Shown here: piece by piece, positions 34,915-40,281 of the stretch
Layout: each line of letters opens with the position of its first letter
Position numbering within the stretch: the stretch's first letter is position 1
NCBI GenBank assembly: GCA_023250205.1
Contig: JAHFBE010000015.1
Span: 1 to 40,281 of the forward strand
Origin: Candidatus Melainabacteria bacterium
GTDB lineage: Bacteria; Cyanobacteriota; Vampirovibrionia; 2-02-FULL-35-15
DNA: 40,281 bases
Reading direction: 5' to 3'
Made by a program: the position numbers and the translations under genes
Notes under the pieces: model-generated
Seen by the model: the letters and a program-made list of their open reading frames with translations, nothing else
Databases searched by the model: none
What the model was told of the DNA's origin: nothing

Positions 34915-36546
34915 ATGGAAAATAAAATCAAAAACACTGGAAAAAACTCTTTATTAGATGGTATTTCCATAATTAAAAGAAATGGAAACACAGATCAGAA
35001 GTATACAAATCCATCGACAAAGCCAACTAATGTAGAAGGACATTATCCTCGTTTTATGTTACATGGAGCAATTAATCTCCTTAAAGAAGACCTTAGAGAA
35101 TTAAGCATTATATTAGAAAGTTTTGTCCCATCCCTGGACAAAATTGGAATCCAATTAAACCAAACAAATTCACTAATAAAAGAAATAATTACAGGTACAG
35201 AAATATTTAGAAGACTAAAAGGGATCAGCCAGGTAGAGCTTCTTCCTTTTGCATTTAAACAAGTGCCATGGTTCACAAGATACACACATTCATGCCTAAC
35301 CTTTGTCTTTGGTGAGTATGTAGTTAATAAATTAGAAAAAAGTCTAAAGTTTAACCCTGTTGATCAGGAAGCTATTAAACTTTGCTTTTTAATTCATGAT
35401 CTTGGACACGGACCTTTTAGCCATCTTACTGAAAGAGCTTTTAAGAAACCAAGGGGTAGAGGCGGCAAGATTCCAAAGGAATATGATCATGAATACTGGA
35501 CAATAATTCTTTTAAATGAATTAAAAGATCAATTATTTGATATTAAGGAAAATCCATACCTAAAGAAAAAGTTAAATGAGTCAGAGAGATTTAATCTGAA
35601 TGTCTTCTCAAGAGCAATTAAAATAATTTCAAAAGAAGACAATAGCTTATTCACCCAACTCCTTTCAAGCCAGGTTGATTTAGATCGATTATCAAATTAT
35701 TTAGGTGACAGGCTTGTTGTAAATGCCATTCTGGAAGATGATGATGTAAAGAATGAAACCATGGTAAAACATTTAAGTTCTTCAACTGATGTTGTTGATA
35801 ATTTAAAAAGAATAATGAATAACTTTTGTGTATTGGAAAAAGATGAGAATGGAAATCGTTGTAAGCCTTATATGGCAATCCATGAGGATGCTGTAAGCCC
35901 ATTGATTCATTATTTGTTAGACAGGCATATAATCCGATATTATCTCTTAAAGCATTATAGAAGAGAGGCTTCAAATAACTTGCTGGAAAAGATTTTGTTA
36001 AGATCTCAGCAACTTGTAAGAAGCAATCAAATTGACTTACTTGGAAAGACTGATCTTCTAATTCAGACCTGGTTATTTGGAAATCATACAGAAGCTGAAT
36101 TTGTAGAAATGGATGATCAGCTTTTATTTAACCAGATTAGGAAATGGGGAAAAAACACAAAAGATGAGATTCTTAGAGATTTGACATTAAGGTTTACTGC
36201 TCATAATTTCTTCCATGCATATTCCTGTGAGAAAAATGGGAAACCATTTCCTCCAGGTAAAGAAAATGTTGAAAAAACAAAAAAATATGTTGCAAAAGAA
36301 ATGAAGAGAAAAGCTTTTTCTAATATAAATGAAGAACTTCTAGGAGAGTACTATTTTACCTATGACGAAACAACTTCAAAGCCCTATCATGTAGATAAGG
36401 ATGAAATAATGATTCTTACCTCAAATAAAAAAGTTAAAAAACTATCTAAATATATTAAGGATACAAAAAGTGAACTTGGCGAATTACTTTTAAATTCTGA
36501 ATTTGAAAGATATTTATTTATAGTCCCAACTGAAATCAATTTGTAA
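34915..36546 (+). CDS. HD-domain phosphohydrolase, SAMHD1/dGTPase-like
   Basis: RLKGISQVELLPFAF...YTHSCLTFVFGEYV...LCFLIHDLGHGPFSHLTERAF...LSSQVDLDRLSNYLGDR. Confidence 0.85.
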   Translation: MENKIKNTGKNSLLDGISIIKRNGNTDQKYTNPSTKPTNVEGHYPRFMLHGAINLLKEDLRELSIILESFVPSLDKIGIQLNQTNSLIKEIITGTEIFRRLKGISQVELLPFAFKQVPWFTRYTHSCLTFVFGEYVVNKLEKSLKFNPVDQEAIKLCFLIHDLGHGPFSHLTERAFKKPRGRGGKIPKEYDHEYWTIILLNELKDQLFDIKENPYLKKKLNESERFNLNVFSRAIKIISKEDNSLFTQLLSSQVDLDRLSNYLGDRLVVNAILEDDDVKNETMVKHLSSSTDVVDNLKRIMNNFCVLEKDENGNRCKPYMAIHEDAVSPLIHYLLDRHIIRYYLLKHYRREASNNLLEKILLRSQQLVRSNQIDLLGKTDLLIQTWLFGNHTEAEFVEMDDQLLFNQIRKWGKNTKDEILRDLTLRFTAHNFFHAYSCEKNGKPFPPGKENVEKTKKYVAKEMKRKAFSNINEELLGEYYFTYDETTSKPYHVDKDEIMILTSNKKVKKLSKYIKDTKSELGELLLNSEFERYLFIVPTEINL

Positions 36547-36612
36547 GAAAAATCTTTCACCTGAAAGTATTGACTAATCCCATTGGTAATGTAAGAATTA
36601 CTAAATTAGTAT

Positions 36613-37095
36613 ATGCCTCCAATCACCCTTAGTTTAGGTCTTATTACCCCAAGACGTAATTATCCTTATAACTCTAGGCTTGATATTCAACCCGGAGTAT
36701 ACAAAGCTTGTGGGACTAACCTTGGATACTGTGACCCAGATACTGCTTTTGATAGTTTTCAATGTAAAGGTGGAGATATAAACGAACAACTTCTTCTCTT
36801 TAAAAATACTTTTATCCCTGAAGATGGTTTAAAAACAAAATCTAAAAACAATATCATTGGTTACAGATATGAACCAGATACACAAATATTATTTATAGGG
36901 GTTAGAGAAGAAGGAGAGACTTCAAATAAAATTCATGAAGTTCCTATTGCTTCAATAAATCCAAGTACAAAAATTGAACTTTCTATTTCAGGAAACGAGC
37001 AATGGCAAATTAATGTTGAACGTTCAAATGAAAAGACTACCTATATACTAACCAAACAAGAAAAAAGAGATATTGTTAACAAATCGGCAGCTTAA
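36613..37095 (+). CDS. Hypothetical protein (160 aa)
   Basis: ORF following the HD gene on the same strand; no recognised family. Confidence 0.6.
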   Translation: MPPITLSLGLITPRRNYPYNSRLDIQPGVYKACGTNLGYCDPDTAFDSFQCKGGDINEQLLLFKNTFIPEDGLKTKSKNNIIGYRYEPDTQILFIGVREEGETSNKIHEVPIASINPSTKIELSISGNEQWQINVERSNEKTTYILTKQEKRDIVNKSAA

Positions 37096-37862
37096 ATGCC
37101 CATTCCATGTATAAAGTCATCAATGTTTTGCATCGTATCTTTTTTCGATTGAGAACCATTTCCTTCTATCTCGGGCATTGATTGTTGATCAAGAATCTTA
37201 TCTATCCCCTTACAATTTGTCTCCTTTGACAAAACTCTTATTGCTGATTCAAGCTCTTTTATTTTTGTAACCAAACACTTGATAGCATCTGCTTCTGGAT
37301 CTGGCAAAAGATTGTGATTCAAAGAATCTCGTTCTGAGATTTTTCTTCCTTCATAAAGAACTATTCTTGCAGGAATACCCACTACTGTTGAATTAGCAGG
37401 AACATCTTTTAAGACAACTGAGTTAGCACCAATTTGACAATTGTCCCCAATATTAATATTTCCTAGAATTTTTGCTCCACAACCTACAACAATATTATTC
37501 CCAAGAGTAGGATGCCTTTTTACTCTTTTCGTACTTGTACCACCAAGTGTTACACCCTGATAAATTACTACATCATTACCCACTTCAGTAGTTTCACCAA
37601 TTACAACTCCTTTACCATGATCAATAAAAACTCTTTTTCCAATCCTTGCTCCTGGGTGAATTTCAATACCAGTAATCCACCTGGAAATATGAGATATCAG
37701 TCTGGGTATAACCGGAATTCTTAATTTATAAAACAAGTGTGCAAATTTATGAAATATCAGAGCATGTATTCCCGGATAACAAAGAAAAACTTCCAGCCAC
37801 ATCCCACTTGCAGGATCTTTTTTCTGGATATTTTTTATTTCATCGTTTAGCCAAAATAACAT
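37092..37862 (-). CDS. cysE: Serine O-acetyltransferase
   Basis: Left-handed beta-helix: GIEIHPGARIGKRVFIDHGKGVVIGETTEVGNDVVIYQGVTLGGTSTKRVKRHPTLGNNIVVGCGAKILGNI. Confidence 0.95.
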   Translation of the reverse strand: MLFWLNDEIKNIQKKDPASGMWLEVFLCYPGIHALIFHKFAHLFYKLRIPVIPRLISHISRWITGIEIHPGARIGKRVFIDHGKGVVIGETTEVGNDVVIYQGVTLGGTSTKRVKRHPTLGNNIVVGCGAKILGNINIGDNCQIGANSVVLKDVPANSTVVGIPARIVLYEGRKISERDSLNHNLLPDPEADAIKCLVTKIKELESAIRVLSKETNCKGIDKILDQQSMPEIEGNGSQSKKDTMQNIDDFIHGMGI

Positions 37863-37870
37863 TTATTTCC

Positions 37871-38839
37871 TTACCTAGAAGCAACTGCTTCTGGTTTTAC
37901 AAGATCTGCAAATAATGCAGTAGACAAATATCTTTCACCGGTACTTGGAAGTATAGTTACTATTAATTTACCTTTATTTTCTGGTCTCTTGCCTACTTCT
38001 AATGCTGCATATACAGCAGCTCCTGAGCTTATTCCAGCAAGTATCCCTTCTTCTTTAGCAAGCTTACGTCCAAATTCTAAGGCTTGATCACTGGTAACAT
38101 GAAATATTTCATCAATAACTGATTTGTCCAGAATATCCGGGATAAAACCAGCTCCAATTCCTTGAATTTTATGAGGGGAAGGTTGTCCACCAGATAAAAC
38201 AGGTGATTCTTTAGGCTCTATTGCAATCATTTTTAAAGATGGTTTTTTAGATTTCAAGACCTGACCACACCCGGTAATTGTTCCACCAGTACCAACACCA
38301 CTAATAACAATATCTACTTTCCCGTCAGTATCATTCCAAATTTCAGCAGCAGTAGTAGTTCTATGAACTAAAGGGTTTGCAGGATTATTAAATTGTTGAA
38401 GCATGTATGCATTTGGGGTTTCTTTTACAATTTCTTCTGCCTTTGCAACAGCACCCTTCATTCCCATTGCACCAGGAGTCAATACAAGCTCTGCACCAAG
38501 AGCTTTTAAAAGAATTCTCCTCTCCAAGCTCATAGTATCAGGCATAGTAAGAATCAATTTATATCCCTTTGCAGCAGCAACAAATGCAAGCGCAATTCCA
38601 GTATTTCCACTGGTCGGTTCAACAAGCACAGTTTTCTCAGGTTTTATTTTTCCTTCTTTTTCTGCTTCACGAATCATGCTTACACCAATTCTGTCTTTAA
38701 CTGAGCCAAGCGGATTCTGGCTTTCCAATTTACATGCAATTATTGTAGAAGGATCCAAGCCATATTGCTTATTTAATTTATTTAGTCTGACTAGTGGTGT
38801 CCCACCAATTAATTCAGTTATATCATTTGCAATTTTCAT
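37871..38839 (-). CDS. cysK: Cysteine synthase A (start trimmed from 38863)
   Basis: [89 protein letters not shown]. Confidence 0.96.
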   Translation of the reverse strand: MKIANDITELIGGTPLVRLNKLNKQYGLDPSTIIACKLESQNPLGSVKDRIGVSMIREAEKEGKIKPEKTVLVEPTSGNTGIALAFVAAAKGYKLILTMPDTMSLERRILLKALGAELVLTPGAMGMKGAVAKAEEIVKETPNAYMLQQFNNPANPLVHRTTTAAEIWNDTDGKVDIVISGVGTGGTITGCGQVLKSKKPSLKMIAIEPKESPVLSGGQPSPHKIQGIGAGFIPDILDKSVIDEIFHVTSDQALEFGRKLAKEEGILAGISSGAAVYAALEVGKRPENKGKLIVTILPSTGERYLSTALFADLVKPEAVASR

Positions 38840-38892
38840 AACTTTCTCCTTATAAACTAACACAATTATATAACAGAGTTAAAACAACAATT

Positions 38893-39471
38893 CTACTTAA
38901 ATAACCGCTGAAGCTGCTTAAATTCCTCAGTACCAGCCGTATAAGCAATCTCAAACAAAATAGTTTCTACCGAGCTAATAATTACTCCAGCATTTTTCAT
39001 TTTCTCAATTGCAATTCCCTTGTTATATAAGACTCTTGCTGTTATTGCATCACATACTAAATGAACCTGAAATCCATTATGAATCAAATCCAAACAAGTT
39101 TGCAAAACACAGACATGAGCTTCTATGCCACATACAGCAACAGACTTTACTCCCCGACTCTTAAGTTCTTCAAGAAATCCAACTTGACCACAACAACTCA
39201 TTGTTTTTTTGTAAAAATACTTTGCTTTATGTAAGCAATCCTTTAATTCACCTATTATAGAACCAAGCTTTTCTGGAACTTGCTCTGTAGCAATAATTGG
39301 AATCCCATAAATATTTGCCCCGGATAAAAGAAGTTTGATGTTTTTTACAGTATCTTCATTGTTAGCTAAAACTGGAACGAATCTTTCCTGATAATCAATT
39401 AACAAAACCACCGAGTCTTCACTTGTGAAAAGATGTGGGTGTCTTTTATTACCAACCATAGCTTTTATCAT
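38893..39471 (-). CDS. Isochorismatase-family cysteine hydrolase
   Basis: SVVLLIDYQERFVPVL, IIATEQVPEKLGS, VAVCGIEAHVCVLQTCLDLIHNGFQVHLVCDAI. Confidence 0.9.
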   Translation of the reverse strand: MIKAMVGNKRHPHLFTSEDSVVLLIDYQERFVPVLANNEDTVKNIKLLLSGANIYGIPIIATEQVPEKLGSIIGELKDCLHKAKYFYKKTMSCCGQVGFLEELKSRGVKSVAVCGIEAHVCVLQTCLDLIHNGFQVHLVCDAITARVLYNKGIAIEKMKNAGVIISSVETILFEIAYTAGTEEFKQLQRLFK

Positions 39472-39799
39472 CTTCCTTCTTTACATCAGCCTGTTCTTTT
39501 AAATTTTGCAATTGCTTTGCACCAATTTCTTTTTTTATACGCCCTTTCATAATTAGAGATTCATCTTTTTTTCTTTGACCTGCTTTAATAAGGTCTAATC
39601 CTTCAACAATCAATTCCTGTGCTTCTTTTTTCCTCTTTTCCATTATTTTGTAAGCTTCATCTCTTATTGGAATCTCATCTGTATTAAATGGAGCCTCTCC
39701 AGAACTACTAGAAGAAGAATTCCCAAATAAGCCAGCCATTGCAGGATTTAAATCGGTTAGAAGAAATATCATTAATAAGAAAACAAAAATTAATTTCAT
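39449..39799 (-). CDS. Small exported hypothetical protein
   Basis: N-terminal signal MKLIFVFLLMIFLLTDLNPAMAG; charged helical remainder. Confidence 0.65.
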   Translation of the reverse strand: MKLIFVFLLMIFLLTDLNPAMAGLFGNSSSSSSGEAPFNTDEIPIRDEAYKIMEKRKKEAQELIVEGLDLIKAGQRKKDESLIMKGRIKKEIGAKQLQNLKEQADVKKEDDKSYGW

Positions 39800-39806
39800 T
39801 TCGCTA

Positions 39807-40280
39807 TTAAAAACTCCTACATGTAATATCCATTTTCAATGTAGATTCAAATACATGTGCAGTGCCAAGCAATAACTCCTCACTTAGTGAAGGTCCAATA
39901 ATCTGCAATCCAATCGGAAGTTTTTTAGAGTCAAATCCACATGGAATAGAAATGGCAGGTAAGCCTGCAAGACTTGCTGGAACAGTTGCAATATCTGAGA
40001 TATACATGGACAAAGGATCATCTGTTTTTGATCCAAATTCAAATGCTGTAGTTGGGCAAGTTGGAGAGATTAATAGATCAACTTTTTCAAATGAATTTAA
40101 GAAGTCTTGGGTAACAAGTTTTCTTACTTGTTGAGCCTTTTTATAATAAGCATCATAATAGCCTGAACTTAAAGCATAAGTTCCAAGCATAATTCTTCTC
40201 TTTACTTCTGAACCAAAACCTTCCTGCCTAGTTTTTGTATACATTGGCAATAATTCTTTTGCTCCAGGAGTTCTATAGCC
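39807..40280 (-). CDS. gatA: Aspartyl/glutamyl-tRNA(Asn/Gln) amidotransferase subunit A, C-terminal part (truncated by window edge)
   Basis: [68 protein letters not shown]...[19 protein letters not shown]. Confidence 0.95.
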   Translation of the reverse strand, partial: GYRTPGAKELLPMYTKTRQEGFGSEVKRRIMLGTYALSSGYYDAYYKKAQQVRKLVTQDFLNSFEKVDLLISPTCPTTAFEFGSKTDDPLSMYISDIATVPASLAGLPAISIPCGFDSKKLPIGLQIIGPSLSEELLLGTAHVFESTLKMDITCRSF

Positions 40281-40281
40281 A

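Noticed and set aside
34915-37095. Calling the HD protein plus orphan a new anti-phage system
   Set aside because: No integrase, toxin, nuclease or other defence genes nearby; neighbours are housekeeping genes.

Overview
AT-rich bacterial chromosomal window, mostly housekeeping genes. Annotatable loci in order: rlmN 3' end, an S41 peptidase, a YqeK-like HD protein, a HAD phosphatase, a CCA-adding enzyme, penicillin acylase, YajQ, a DedA-like protein, hisC, a GT-B glycosyltransferase, pstB, rfaE2, a nucleotide-sugar dehydrogenase, ilvB, polA, thiL, Ppx/GppA, tRNA-Leu(CAG), infC-rpmI-rplT, prfB with its programmed frameshift, mnmG, a SAMHD1/dGTPase-like HD protein, cysE-cysK, an isochorismatase and gatA 3' end. 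I found no CRISPR array, prophage, transposase or recognisable defence island. The most interesting signal is a set of dispersed repeats that intrude on genes. (i) A palindromic family with termini GTCATTGCGA...TCGCAATGAC has three intergenic or gene-end copies, one ~107-bp copy inserted in frame in thiL, and a 30-bp copy in frame in mnmG. (ii) Heptanucleotide-phased repeats occur at the rlmN end, inside the sugar dehydrogenase, before pstB and before tRNA-Leu. (iii) Two other near-perfect palindromes are present. This resembles the Rickettsia palindromic element phenomenon (repeats that become protein sequence). Other unexplained content: a tandem pair of paralogous orphan proteins (20210-22235), a 552-aa orphan, a vWD-like protein, and a sugar dehydrogenase that appears to lack the catalytic Cys motif. 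All calls come from reading the sequence; no database search was run.
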